Source: Candidatus Nanohalarchaeota archaeon
GTDB taxonomy: Archaea > EX4484-52 > B79-G9
NCBI GenBank assembly: GCA_017610525.1
Contig: JAFCBW010000004.1
Span: 1-22,819, forward strand
Length of the DNA stretch: 22,819 bases
Direction: 5' to 3'
Under the pieces are notes generated by a model, which was given only the letters and a program-made list of their open reading frames with translations, was not told the origin of the DNA and did no database searches. Below, piece by piece: positions 1 through 6,743 of this stretch (position 1 is its first letter; every line of letters starts with the position of its first letter). The translations under genes were made by a program, and so were the position numbers.

Positions 1-147
1 ATAGGACCTGGTGGAGAAATATCAGCAATAGAAACGGAATTTATTTGTCAATATCTAACACAACAAGGATTTTTGGACTGCATAGAATTCAAAAAAATCA
101 CTGACAATCAGGAAACTTCAACTCTAAGAGTATATCGACTAAAATAA
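1..147 (+). CDS. C-terminal end of an unknown protein (5' truncated by window edge)
   Basis: Frame 1 is open from the first base to a TAA at 145-147 and gives 48 residues (starts IGPGGEISAIE, ends RVYRLK). I do not recognise the family. Base composition is more balanced than in the following genes, with several T-ending codons, but this is too short for a firm statement. The next gene begins 43 nt downstream with its own TATA-like box. Confidence 0.5.
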   Translation: MGPGGEISAIETEFICQYLTQQGFLDCIEFKKITDNQETSTLRVYRLK

Positions 148-159
148 CCAATCAGATAA

Positions 160-167
160 TTTAATAA
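160..167 (+). promoter_or_regulatory. TATA-like box for the Nudix gene
   Basis: TTTAATAA lies about 27 nt upstream of the ATG at 191, the spacing expected for an archaeal promoter giving a leaderless mRNA. No Shine-Dalgarno sequence precedes the ATG, which fits leaderless initiation. Confidence 0.5.
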
Positions 168-190
168 ACAGCGCACAACAACCTTTAGAC

Positions 191-841
191 ATGAAAGAAC
201 TACTGGAAATATACGACCTGAAAGGAAAACCACTGAAAGTTCAGGAAAGAAACAAATTCTACGCAGAAATCAAAAAAGAATACGCTGACAAAGGCAAGAT
301 ATCAAAACAAGTAAAAGCTATCAGAATACTGCTCCAAAACTCAAAAGGCAGAATCTACCTCCAAAAAAGAAGCAAACTCAAAAACGAAAACCCTGGACTA
401 TACGACAAAACAGTCGGGGGCCACGTCCAAAAAGACGACACATGGGATATGACAGTCATACGGGAATGCGCAGAAGAACTGGGATTCCCTGCATCAATCC
501 TGCAAGAAGAAGAGTTCGAAAAAGCAATACACACAACCAACTTAAGTATAGTAGGCATCCTCAAAAAAGTGGATCATATATCAAACTTCCAATCAGTCCG
601 CATAACCAAAAACAAAAAAAAATTCATCCTGCCATTCATCACAACAATATACATAGGATACTACGACGGACCAATAAAATTCATTGACGGCGAAAGCTCA
701 GGAATCGAAACATTCTCACTCGATGAACTGAAAGACGAAATCAAAACCAACCCAGACAAATTCACAGAAGACCTGAAACTCATGATCAAAACTTACGAAA
801 AACACATAAAACCAATAACAAACCCCACTCAAACCGAATAA
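191..841 (+). CDS. Nudix hydrolase, IPP isomerase-like / YfcD-like
   Basis: A 216-residue protein whose central region matches the Nudix fold. The Nudix box spans residues 77-99 (GHVQKD...RECAEELGF) and fits Gx5Ex7REUxEExGU except that the first Glu is Asp; the catalytic REUxEE core is intact. The upstream QVKAIRILLQNSKGRIYLQKRS strand pattern and the helical N-terminus (residues 1-40) resemble the IPP-isomerase-like branch of Nudix enzymes, which cleave nucleoside-diphosphate-linked compounds. The substrate cannot be named from sequence. The ATG at 191 is preceded by a TATA-like box at about -27. The 3' end overlaps the convergent NAD kinase gene by 13 nt. NADH or ADP-ribose hydrolysis would suit the NAD neighbourhood, but that is only inference from position. 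Confidence 0.82.
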   Translation: MKELLEIYDLKGKPLKVQERNKFYAEIKKEYADKGKISKQVKAIRILLQNSKGRIYLQKRSKLKNENPGLYDKTVGGHVQKDDTWDMTVIRECAEELGFPASILQEEEFEKAIHTTNLSIVGILKKVDHISNFQSVRITKNKKKFILPFITTIYIGYYDGPIKFIDGESSGIETFSLDELKDEIKTNPDKFTEDLKLMIKTYEKHIKPITNPTQTE

Positions 842-1815
842 ACAGTCTGCCGGACATCCAAAAGACTAGCCCTTCTCTGTATAACCCCCGCAGAAGAAAG
901 AACCTCAAGCGCATACCTCACAGTCCTTTGAGGAAGATAACTCCGCGCAACAATCTCCTTCTGCGTCATCTCACCCTCAAAACTAAGCACCTTATACACA
1001 AGCTTCGCACTCGGCGACAAAGACCTCACCTTAGCATGATTAACCTCAACCGACCGCTTACGAAGCCTCTCAACAATAGACTGCGAATTCTTAGGCTTCA
1101 CAAACAGCGCAGGACAAGAACACCTGACAATCTCAACACAATCACAATCAACCGCAATCCGAACAACCCCGTCAACAACAGCGCAAACAGACGACTTCGC
1201 CTCAAGCCCCGAAATCCGAATTCGCGCACCACTTGAAACCACAATCGGCGCATACGACCGACGCATAGACGACACAGGAGTAACTGTAAACACATCCGCA
1301 TCACCGATAACCATCGGCCCACCCGCAGACATCGCATAACCCGTAGACCCCGTAGGCGTAGACACAATCACCCCATCAGCCGTATCACGAAAAAAATACT
1401 CATTATCAATCCCAAGAGTATAGCGCATTAGCTCAGCGCTCCTCCTCGGGAAAATCCCAATCTCATTCAGCGCAAAAGGACTCATCCGCCCATCAAAAGA
1501 AGCAACCATCCGCGCCTTCTCATCAACCGCAAACTCACCGCGAACCACTCTCTTGACAACATCCTCATAATTCCCGAGATTAGCCTCCGAAAGCACGCCG
1601 CCGCCGATCCCAAGAACAGGCACCTGCATCAATCCAAGCTCACGAAACACAGACAAGATAAAAGCATCATCACCACAGGCAAAAACCATAGAAGATCCAT
1701 CATACTCGCCGCTGTATTCAACACCAACTCCGCGAAGCACAGCCCGTACCCTATCCGCAATCTCAGAAGCGCCTTTATCCTTGGCAGCCACAACACAATA
1801 CACAACATCACCCAA
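829..1815 (-). CDS. NAD kinase with C-terminal winged-helix DNA-binding domain
   Basis: A 328-residue protein. Residues 1-255 are an NAD kinase, phosphorylating NAD to NADP: NE motif at 117-118 (ALNEIGIF), the highly conserved DGVIVSTPTGSTGYAMSAGG at 147-166, YAPIVV at 188-193 and VDG at 214-216. The usual GGDGT is changed to CGDDA (47-51) but keeps the catalytic Asp49, and the usual NxGxxGFL segment is shortened to GIGGGVL (69-75). Residues about 265-328 form a winged helix with a recognition-helix-like LPQRTVRYALEVL (294-306), of the MarR/TrmB kind. An enzyme fused to an HTH recalls bacterial NadR in logic, though not in homology. It is divergent from nadC, with a perfect inverted repeat between them. 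The start is TTG at 1815, placed by the TATA box about 24 nt upstream. A GTG at codon 5 is an alternative. The coding strand is G/T-rich, hence many Val, Gly and Arg. Confidence 0.85.
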   Translation of the reverse strand: MGDVVYCVVAAKDKGASEIADRVRAVLRGVGVEYSGEYDGSSMVFACGDDAFILSVFRELGLMQVPVLGIGGGVLSEANLGNYEDVVKRVVRGEFAVDEKARMVASFDGRMSPFALNEIGIFPRRSAELMRYTLGIDNEYFFRDTADGVIVSTPTGSTGYAMSAGGPMVIGDADVFTVTPVSSMRRSYAPIVVSSGARIRISGLEAKSSVCAVVDGVVRIAVDCDCVEIVRCSCPALFVKPKNSQSIVERLRKRSVEVNHAKVRSLSPSAKLVYKVLSFEGEMTQKEIVARSYLPQRTVRYALEVLSSAGVIQRRASLLDVRQTVYSV

Positions 1816-1835
1816 TACACAACGCGCCCCAAAAA

Positions 1836-1843
1836 CTTATAAA
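1836..1843 (-). promoter_or_regulatory. TATA box of the NAD kinase gene
   Basis: Minus-strand TTTATAAG, about 24-27 nt upstream of the TTG start at 1815, consistent with a leaderless transcript. The inverted repeat at 1845-1867 begins 1 bp upstream of this box, over the position where TFB would bind its recognition element. Confidence 0.6.
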
Positions 1844-1844
1844 C

Positions 1845-1867
1845 TTTGCGGCAAATATTGCCGCAAA
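1845..1867. promoter_or_regulatory. Perfect 10+10 bp inverted repeat, candidate operator between NAD kinase and nadC
   Basis: Arm TTTGCGGCAA at 1845-1854, spacer ATA, arm TTGCCGCAAA at 1858-1867; the arms are exact reverse complements. The site abuts the NAD kinase TATA box and lies about 40 bp upstream of the nadC TATA box. A dyad of this size fits a dimeric winged-helix protein, and the divergently transcribed NAD kinase carries such a domain. Its GC-rich core stands out from the A/T-rich spacer. I saw no second copy in the window. Binding by the fusion protein is inference. Confidence 0.65.
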
Positions 1868-1904
1868 CATCAGACCAAGACAAATAATTGCCCCATCAAA
1901 ATCC

Positions 1905-1912
1905 TTTATTAA
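1905..1912 (+). promoter_or_regulatory. TATA-like box for nadC
   Basis: TTTATTAA centred about 28 nt before the ATG at 1936. No Shine-Dalgarno precedes that ATG, so nadC mRNA is probably leaderless. This spacing also supports 1936 over an in-frame start at 1888. Confidence 0.55.
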
Positions 1913-1935
1913 TCCACATCAACAAAACACATAAA

Positions 1936-2913
1936 ATGAACACAGACACACTCATAAAAGCAAGCCTGGAAGAAGACATAGGCCCAGGCGACATAACAAC
2001 AGAAGCAACACTAAAAAAAGACAAGACAATAGAAGCGCACATAACCTCAAACCAGAACGGCACCCTCTGCGGCATAGACATAGCAAAAAAAGTATTCGAA
2101 ACCCTCGACAAAAATATAACATTCCAAAAACAGGCAAACGATAGCGAAAAAATAAAAGCCAACCAGACAATCGCAAAACTCAAAGGAAGCGCAAAAACAA
2201 TACTCGCAGGCGAAAGAACAGCCCTGAACTTCCTCGGCCACCTCACAGGAATAGCAACCCAAACCTCAAACTTCAAAAAACAGTGCCAAAACGCAGAACT
2301 CCTCGACACAAGAAAAACAACCCCCTGCCTGAGAACCCTCGAAAAATACGCAGTAAAGTGTGGTGGCGGCAAAAATCACCGCATAGGCCTCTACGACATG
2401 ATACTGATAAAAGACAACCACATAAAAGCAGCAGGAAGCATAGAAAACGCACTGGCACTGGCAAACAAACAAAACACAACCCAAAACATGAAGAGTGAGA
2501 ACTCAATGTCTGTGCGCTCAAGCAAAGCAACCAGTGACCCAAAGCGGAACACAGAACAATGCATGTGTGCGCTTGAGCGCAGCGAAACGCACTTAATCGC
2601 CAGCCTTTTACAAGGCGGTCGCCCAGCCTTTAATAAGACTGCAATTGAACTGGAATGCAAAACACTGGACGAAGTAAAAGAAGCCCTGAAATCCACAACC
2701 CCACCAGACATAATCATGCTGGACAACATGACCATCACAGACATAAAAAAAGCACTAACAATAATCAACAAAAAAACCAAAACAGAAATATCAGGCGGAA
2801 TCACCCAAGACAACATAAAACAAATAGACGCACTCAGACCAGACTACATATCCACAAGCAAAATCACAGTATCCGCCCCGCACCACGATTATTCAATGAA
2901 CATAGAGATATGA
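1936..2913 (+). CDS. nadC: Nicotinate-nucleotide pyrophosphorylase (quinolinate phosphoribosyltransferase) with an in-frame repeat insertion
   Basis: Converts quinolinate and PRPP to nicotinate mononucleotide and CO2 in NAD synthesis. Motifs are LEEDIGPGDITTEAT (11-25), ERTALNFLGHLTGIAT (93-108), DTRKTTP (124-130), KCGGGKNHR (141-149), KDNH (159-162) and a C-terminal EISGGI. After QNTTQ the family normally goes straight to the strand seen here as TAIELECKTLDEV (235-247). Instead about 51 extra residues (184-234) are encoded by a copy of the palindromic repeat found in the intergenic regions. Without them the protein would be about 275 residues, the usual length; as encoded it is 325. The start at 1936 follows the TATA spacing; 1888 would add 16 unconserved residues upstream of the family's N-terminus. 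nadX follows 4 nt after the stop. Confidence 0.93.
   Translation: MNTDTLIKASLEEDIGPGDITTEATLKKDKTIEAHITSNQNGTLCGIDIAKKVFETLDKNITFQKQANDSEKIKANQTIAKLKGSAKTILAGERTALNFLGHLTGIATQTSNFKKQCQNAELLDTRKTTPCLRTLEKYAVKCGGGKNHRIGLYDMILIKDNHIKAAGSIENALALANKQNTTQNMKSENSMSVRSSKATSDPKRNTEQCMCALERSETHLIASLLQGGRPAFNKTAIELECKTLDEVKEALKSTTPPDIIMLDNMTITDIKKALTIINKKTKTEISGGITQDNIKQIDALRPDYISTSKITVSAPHHDYSMNIEI
2485..2641 (+). repeat. Palindromic repeat element inserted in frame within nadC
   Basis: The segment holds a left arm GTGCGCTCAAGC (2512), a GTGACC sub-element related to 12766-12787 (2529-2550), an intact first hairpin GTGCG...CGCAC (2567-2592), the spacer TTAATCGC (2593-2600), a second hairpin (2601-2618, one arm mismatch) and a further degenerate second hairpin (2624-2641). 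The same order is found in the intergenic copies at 3812-3935 and 12803-12926. Here the insertion length is a multiple of three, carries no stop in the nadC frame and encodes the peptide including CALERSETHLIASLLQGG. Exact boundaries are estimated from where NadC conservation stops and resumes. Confidence 0.85.
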
Positions 2914-2917
2914 TACC

Positions 2918-3721
2918 ATGCTAAAAATAGGAATAGTAGGCTGCGGGGCGATAGGAACAATACTTGCAAAATCCATAGACAAAAACCCAAAAGCACAAAT
3001 AGTCGCCCTAAACGACATAGACGAAACAAAACCAGAAAACCTGAAAAACACCCTTCTCGCATCCTCCCCAAAAATCACCACACTGGACCAGCTAACAGAC
3101 GCATCAGACCTCATCATAGAATGCGCGCACAAAAACGCAGTAAAAAAAATAGCAACAACCGCCCTCAACAAAAAAAAAGACATACTGATAATGAGTGTAA
3201 GCGCCCTCATAGAAAACCCCCAACTCTTCGAACTCGCAAAAAAAAACAACACAAAAATCCACATACCCTCAGGAGCAATAGCAGGCATAGACGCCCTAAA
3301 AGCAGGCCTGCAAAACAACATCAAATCAGTCACACTAACCACAACAAAACCCAAAGAAACCCTCAGCCATGCCCCATACATAAAAGAAAACAAAATAAGC
3401 ATAGAAAAAATCAAAAAAAAGACAACAATATTCGAAGGCAACGTAATTGAAGCAACCAAAGGCTTCCCTGAAAACATAAACATCTCAGCAACACTGGCAC
3501 TCGCAGGCATAGGCCCGAAAAAAACAAAAGTAAAAATAATCGCAGACCCGGAATCAAAAATCAACATCCACGAGCTAAAAATCACAGGCGACTTCGGCGA
3601 GATAACAACCACCACAAAAAACACACCATGCCCCGGAAACCCAAAAACAAGCTACCTTGCACCCCTATCAGCAATAGCAAAAATAAAAGACATAATAGAA
3701 AACACAAACATCGGAACATAA
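2918..3721 (+). CDS. nadX: L-aspartate dehydrogenase
   Basis: Oxidises L-aspartate to iminoaspartate with NAD(P), the first step of de novo NAD synthesis in organisms lacking the flavin oxidase NadB. It is 267 residues long, normal for the family. The N-terminal Rossmann fold shows GCGAIG (8-13). The catalytic-domain motif HIPSGAIAGIDAL is present, as is the C-terminal NPKTSYLAPLSAIA typical of NadX. It starts 4 nt after the nadC stop, so the two are co-transcribed. The product needs NadA (quinolinate synthase) to feed NadC, and NadA is not in this window. The coding strand is extremely A-rich and uses almost no T-ending codons, giving many Lys, Ile, Asn and Thr. Confidence 0.93.
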   Translation: MLKIGIVGCGAIGTILAKSIDKNPKAQIVALNDIDETKPENLKNTLLASSPKITTLDQLTDASDLIIECAHKNAVKKIATTALNKKKDILIMSVSALIENPQLFELAKKNNTKIHIPSGAIAGIDALKAGLQNNIKSVTLTTTKPKETLSHAPYIKENKISIEKIKKKTTIFEGNVIEATKGFPENINISATLALAGIGPKKTKVKIIADPESKINIHELKITGDFGEITTTTKNTPCPGNPKTSYLAPLSAIAKIKDIIENTNIGT

Positions 3722-3765
3722 ACCCCAAACGGATGCAAAACAAAACAACCACACAATCAACAGCA

Positions 3766-3811
3766 GGGTGGGTGGGGGCTTGAGAAAAGGCGAGAAAGAA
3801 AATAATCCCCC
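3766..3811 (+). repeat. G-rich intergenic motif, copy A (nadX-nadE)
   Basis: Contains GGGTGGGTGGGGGCTTGAG followed by AAAAGGC and ends in CCCCC immediately before the palindromic repeat. It shares the core GGGWGGGYGGRRGYTNGAG with copies at 8838, 12145 and 16218. The run of G can pair with CCCCC at 3807-3811. A trace of the distal part of the motif (CGCACAACGGGAGA) follows the palindromic repeats at about 3950-3963, as if those had inserted into the motif. Confidence 0.6.
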
Positions 3812-3935
3812 GTGCGCTTGAGCAGAACACACAAAACAATGTTTCGTGTGCTTGAGCGAAGCGAAACACACCTGATGATCAACCTTTCAGAAGGTTGAGC
3901 GAAACGCACTTAATCGCCAGCCTTTTACAAGGCTG
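3812..3935 (+). repeat. Nested palindromic repeat element (one unit inside another)
   Basis: The outer unit has arm GTGCGCTTGAGC (3812-3823), arm AGCGAAACGCAC (3898-3909), spacer TTAATCGC and hairpin CAGCCTTTTACAAGGCTG (3918-3935). Its loop is interrupted at 3824-3897 by an inner unit with hairpin GTGTG...CACAC (3846-3871), spacer CTGATGAT and hairpin CAACCTTTCAGAAGGTTG (3880-3897). Inner and outer units differ by compensatory changes: GTGTG/CACAC against GTGCG/CGCAC, and CAACC/GGTTG against CAGCC/GGCTG. The 124 bp composite differs from the one at 12803-12926 at only 3 positions by eye. Confidence 0.88.
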
Positions 3936-3977
3936 TGGGACATCACAAACGCACAACGGGAGACTATCATAAATGGA

Positions 3978-3990
3978 TTGATATAATCAA
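3978..3990 (+). promoter_or_regulatory. TATA-like box for nadE within a small inverted repeat
   Basis: TTGAT-ATA-ATCAA, a perfect 5+5 inverted repeat containing GATATAAT. Its centre lies about 24-26 nt before the ATG at 4008, as expected for an archaeal promoter with a near-leaderless transcript. It suggests nadE-nadM have their own promoter after the repeat-filled spacer. Confidence 0.45.
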
Positions 3991-4007
3991 GATAACTGGT
4001 GATGAAC

Positions 4008-4763
4008 ATGGAAACCATGAAAATAAACGAAAAAGAAGCAGAAAAAAAAATAACTGACTTCATAAAACAAAAAACAAAAGGATTCAACGGCATAGTACTC
4101 GGCCTCTCAGGCGGCATAGATTCAGCCGTATGCGCAAGCCTAGCAACAAAAGCACTAGGAAAAGACAAAGTACACGCACTCATGCTGCCATGCACAGCCA
4201 CACCCAATCAGGACACAGAAGACGCAAACAAACTAGCAAGAAACCTCCAGATAAAACACAAACTAATCAACATCAAAGAAATCTACAACACAATAAAAGC
4301 CCACTCATTCACAGACAACAAAAAAGCACACGGAAACATCATGGCGCGCATAAGAATGATACTCCTGCGCGACTACGCACACTCAAAAAACCTCATCGTC
4401 CTCGGCACCGGCAACAAATCCGAACTAATGATCGGCTACTTCACAAAAAACGGCGACAGCGGCGTAGACATCCTGCCACTGGGCGACCTCTACAAAACAC
4501 AAGTCAAGGCAATCGCAAAACACCTAAATGTAGACAAAAAAATCATAGAAAAACCACCAAGCGCAGGCCTCTGGCAAGACCAGACCGACGAAGACGAAAT
4601 AGGCATCACCTACGAAACCCTCGACAAAATACTCATAGCACTGGAAAACAACACAGAACCAAAAGAAATATCAACACAAAAAGACATAAACAAGATTAAA
4701 AACATGATAAAAACCTCAAAACACAAAACAGACCCAACACCATACCCGAAAGTGAGACAATGA
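4008..4763 (+). CDS. nadE: NAD synthetase, ammonia-dependent
   Basis: Amidates nicotinic acid adenine dinucleotide to NAD using ATP and ammonia. The 251-residue protein has only the synthetase domain, with no nitrilase-type glutaminase domain. The PP-loop SGGIDS is at 34-39, GTGNKSE at 133-139 and the substrate loop KPPSAGLWQDQTDEDE at 182-197. Several in-frame starts lie close together (GTG 3999, ATG 4002, ATG 4008, ATG 4017). I prefer 4008 from the TATA spacing; a GGTGAT at 3999-4004 could act as ribosome-binding site. The stop overlaps the nadM start by 4 nt (ATGA), indicating translational coupling with the enzyme of the preceding step. Confidence 0.95.
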   Translation: METMKINEKEAEKKITDFIKQKTKGFNGIVLGLSGGIDSAVCASLATKALGKDKVHALMLPCTATPNQDTEDANKLARNLQIKHKLINIKEIYNTIKAHSFTDNKKAHGNIMARIRMILLRDYAHSKNLIVLGTGNKSELMIGYFTKNGDSGVDILPLGDLYKTQVKAIAKHLNVDKKIIEKPPSAGLWQDQTDEDEIGITYETLDKILIALENNTEPKEISTQKDINKIKNMIKTSKHKTDPTPYPKVRQ

Positions 4764-5371
4764 CACAAGCCATATTCATAGGACGATTCCAGCCATTCCA
4801 CAAAGGGCACCTAAAAGCAGTCACAGATATCCTAAAAGAACACAACACAATCATCATCTGCATAGGAAGCTCACAAGAGACAGGAACAGAACAAAACCCC
4901 CTATCCTACAAACAAAGAAAAGAAATGATAACATACGCCATAAATGACGCAAACATCCCAAAAAAAAGATACAAAATCATAGCAATAACAGACATAAACA
5001 ACGACGACCTGTGGGTCGGCCACGTCGAGAAACACACCCCGAAATTCGACATAGTATACACAGGCAACCCCCACGTAAAAAAACTATTCAAAAGAAGCGC
5101 ATACAAAGTAAAAGACATATCCATATACAAAGACATAAACTCAAGCACAATAAGAAAAAGAATCATACAAGACATGGAATGGAAAAAATACATACCGAAC
5201 GCAGTCGCATACTACCTCGACGACATAGATTTCGAAAAACTAATAAAAATAACAAAAAACAACAAAAAACCAACAGACATAGAAACCATTTGGAAACACA
5301 AGCACGCACCCAAAAAGTACAAAGAAACAGATGTAAACATCTCAATCAAGAACCTCAAACCCCGACAATAA
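4760..5371 (+). CDS. nadM: Nicotinamide/nicotinate mononucleotide adenylyltransferase, archaeal NadM type
   Basis: Transfers AMP from ATP to NMN or NaMN, giving NAD or NaAD. The nucleotidyltransferase signature GRFQPFHKGH is at 8-17 (HxGH at 14-17), and the second ATP-binding motif ISSTxxR appears as INSSTIR (126-132). Its length of 203 residues is somewhat longer than typical NadM (about 170-180); the excess is a Lys-rich C-terminal tail after about residue 165. It overlaps nadE by 4 nt. Its 3' end overlaps the convergent membrane-protein gene by 17 nt. Confidence 0.94.
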   Translation: MTQAIFIGRFQPFHKGHLKAVTDILKEHNTIIICIGSSQETGTEQNPLSYKQRKEMITYAINDANIPKKRYKIIAITDINNDDLWVGHVEKHTPKFDIVYTGNPHVKKLFKRSAYKVKDISIYKDINSSTIRKRIIQDMEWKKYIPNAVAYYLDDIDFEKLIKITKNNKKPTDIETIWKHKHAPKKYKETDVNISIKNLKPRQ

Positions 5372-5633
5372 ACACATAACCGGCAATCGCAAGAACAATG
5401 ACCAGAACAACAATCTCAACAAGCAGCTTACCCTTCATCTTATCTAAGATACCCCCATTATTAGCCACAAGCGGCTGCTGCATCGGACGAGCACCGCGAT
5501 TCATCTCAGAAGCAACCTGATCAACAATTGACGCATCATACCCTTTAGCCCCAAGCGCCTGCTTAACAGACTCTACCGAATAGCCACTACGAAGATTCTG
5601 TCTCACATAATTCTTGATTTGCTCATCCACCAT
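5355..5633 (-). CDS. Small membrane protein with N-terminal UBA-like helical domain
   Basis: A 92-residue protein. Residues 1-45 (MVDEQIKNYVRQNLRSGYSV...) form a three-helix pattern of the kind 'GYSxExVKxxLxxxGYDxxxVDxV', a module I associate with many DPANN membrane proteins. A flexible Met/Gln/Pro stretch follows, then a Lys-containing segment and a single C-terminal membrane helix (LLVEIVVLVIVLAIAGYVFIV). The start is the ATG at 5633, about 28 nt downstream of a TATA box; an in-frame GTG at 5657 would lie inside the promoter. Function is unknown. It is tandem with minD on the same strand but has its own promoter. Confidence 0.75.
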   Translation of the reverse strand: MVDEQIKNYVRQNLRSGYSVESVKQALGAKGYDASIVDQVASEMNRGARPMQQPLVANNGGILDKMKGKLLVEIVVLVIVLAIAGYVFIVGV

Positions 5634-5656
5634 AATATCTATCTTTGCCTTTAACA

Positions 5657-5666
5657 CTTATATAGA
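5657..5666 (-). promoter_or_regulatory. TATA box for the small UBA-like membrane protein
   Basis: Minus-strand CTATATAAGT, a near-ideal archaeal TATA box, about 28 nt before the ATG at 5633. The spacing implies a leaderless transcript and fixes that start. Confidence 0.65.
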
Positions 5667-5719
5667 TTATAGGAATCAAAAAAACAAAAAAAGAGAGGGA
5701 AAACCCCCTACTTACCAAA

Positions 5720-6496
5720 TCATCGCTTCAAAAACCCGAAAATCTTTGAAATAAAAGAAGGACCTTTCGGAGCCGTCGGCGCCTGGTAATCAACACCCAC
5801 AAGAGTCGCAGCCAGCTTCTTCAACTCAATAGAAGACGCTGAATTCGGCGCATAAGAGACAATCGGCGACTTCGCAGCAAGACTGTCAAGCATAGTCCTA
5901 TCTTCCGGAACCTTGGAAATAACAGGATAACCTAAAAGAGACTCAACATCAGAAACAGAAAGCTCTGACTTCGATCCCTTCACCCTGTTCAGAACAACAC
6001 CTAAAACATGCGTCCCCATCTCCTCAGCAAGCTTAATCGCCTTCAATGCATCTGTAACTGAAGGCAGTTCAGGATTCGTAACAATAAGCAACTCATCCGC
6101 AGACTCAATACCTGCAACAGACTCACGACCAAGACCAGCCGCAGAATCCAAAAATACTACATCATGGTCCCCTACAAGGTCAAGAACAACCTTATTCAAA
6201 TCCTTAGGATTCGTACTCTTCAGATCCGCCATAGAAATACCTGCAGGAATCACTTTGAGACCCGATGGATGCACATATATTGCCTCATCAATGTAAGCCT
6301 CACCCTTAAGAACATCATGCAATGTCTTCGGATACAAAGGCACACCAAGATGAAAACCCAAATTTGGCGTTGTCAGATTAGTATCCATCACAAGCGCCCT
6401 CTGGCCAAACTCTGTCAGTGAAGCACCTAAATTCGAAGTAACTGTTGTTTTACCTACCCCGCCTTTTCCAGACGCAACCGCAATAACTCTTGTCAA
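5720..6496 (-). CDS. minD: MinD/ParA-family ATPase with C-terminal membrane-targeting helix
   Basis: A 258-residue deviant-Walker ATPase that dimerises on ATP binding and positions partners at the membrane. It has GKGGVGKTT (10-18) with the signature Lys, the switch region VMDTNLTTPN (36-45), Walker B VVFLDSAAGLG (113-123) and TNPE. The last 12 residues, SFISKIFGFLKR, form a basic amphipathic helix as in MinD membrane-targeting sequences. The start is TTG at 6496, supported by GGGTGAT directly upstream on the minus strand and by the conserved N-terminus TRVIAVASGKGG. Base usage is more even than in the biosynthetic genes. No MinE or MinC is nearby; archaeal MinD paralogues serve varied positioning roles, so the cargo cannot be stated. 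Confidence 0.92.
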   Translation of the reverse strand: MTRVIAVASGKGGVGKTTVTSNLGASLTEFGQRALVMDTNLTTPNLGFHLGVPLYPKTLHDVLKGEAYIDEAIYVHPSGLKVIPAGISMADLKSTNPKDLNKVVLDLVGDHDVVFLDSAAGLGRESVAGIESADELLIVTNPELPSVTDALKAIKLAEEMGTHVLGVVLNRVKGSKSELSVSDVESLLGYPVISKVPEDRTMLDSLAAKSPIVSYAPNSASSIELKKLAATLVGVDYQAPTAPKGPSFISKIFGFLKR

Positions 6497-6743
6497 ACTA
6501 TCACCCGCTTATGTTTATTTTTTCATATAGATTTCAAATATATCTAATGTAATATATCGATATATCAAAACAAATATTAATACTTATATTACACCGACTA
6601 TCCTTTATATGTTTAACCATTAACCAAGAACATGATAACCCTACTGTAACGATTAACCTGTAAAAAACAAAAACACCACAACATTTAAATAAATCACCCA
6701 CCATAAAGACTAAATTATTCTGATTAAAAGCAAGGGTAATCAT
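6497..6743. other. AT-rich divergent promoter region between minD and a microprotein gene
   Basis: This spacer holds no gene. It contains the minD ribosome-binding site, TATA-like runs on both strands, a 14-bp palindrome ATATATCGATATAT at 6552-6565, and TTTAAATAA at 6684-6692, a plausible TATA box for the small gene at 6744. Composition is A+T-rich but not A/C-skewed like the rest of the window. Confidence 0.4.

Noticed and set aside
1888..1935. Upstream start for nadC at 1888
   Set aside because: It would lie upstream of the TATA box, and the added residues are outside the NadC family.
3766..3780. Canonical G-quadruplex
   Set aside because: Only three G-tracts of at least three are reliably present in a copy, and copy D has only two such tracts plus GG; a two-layer form is possible but cannot be supported from sequence.
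3846..3935. C/D box small RNA, because the repeat spacer contains TGATGA and CTGA
   Set aside because: The boxes overlap rather than flank a guide, the alternative spacer TTAATCGC lacks them, and no kink-turn arrangement is apparent.
6540..6620. Replication origin in the AT-rich spacer with the ATATATCGATATAT palindrome
   Set aside because: No Cdc6/Orc1 gene, no origin recognition box repeats and no clear skew switch across the spacer.
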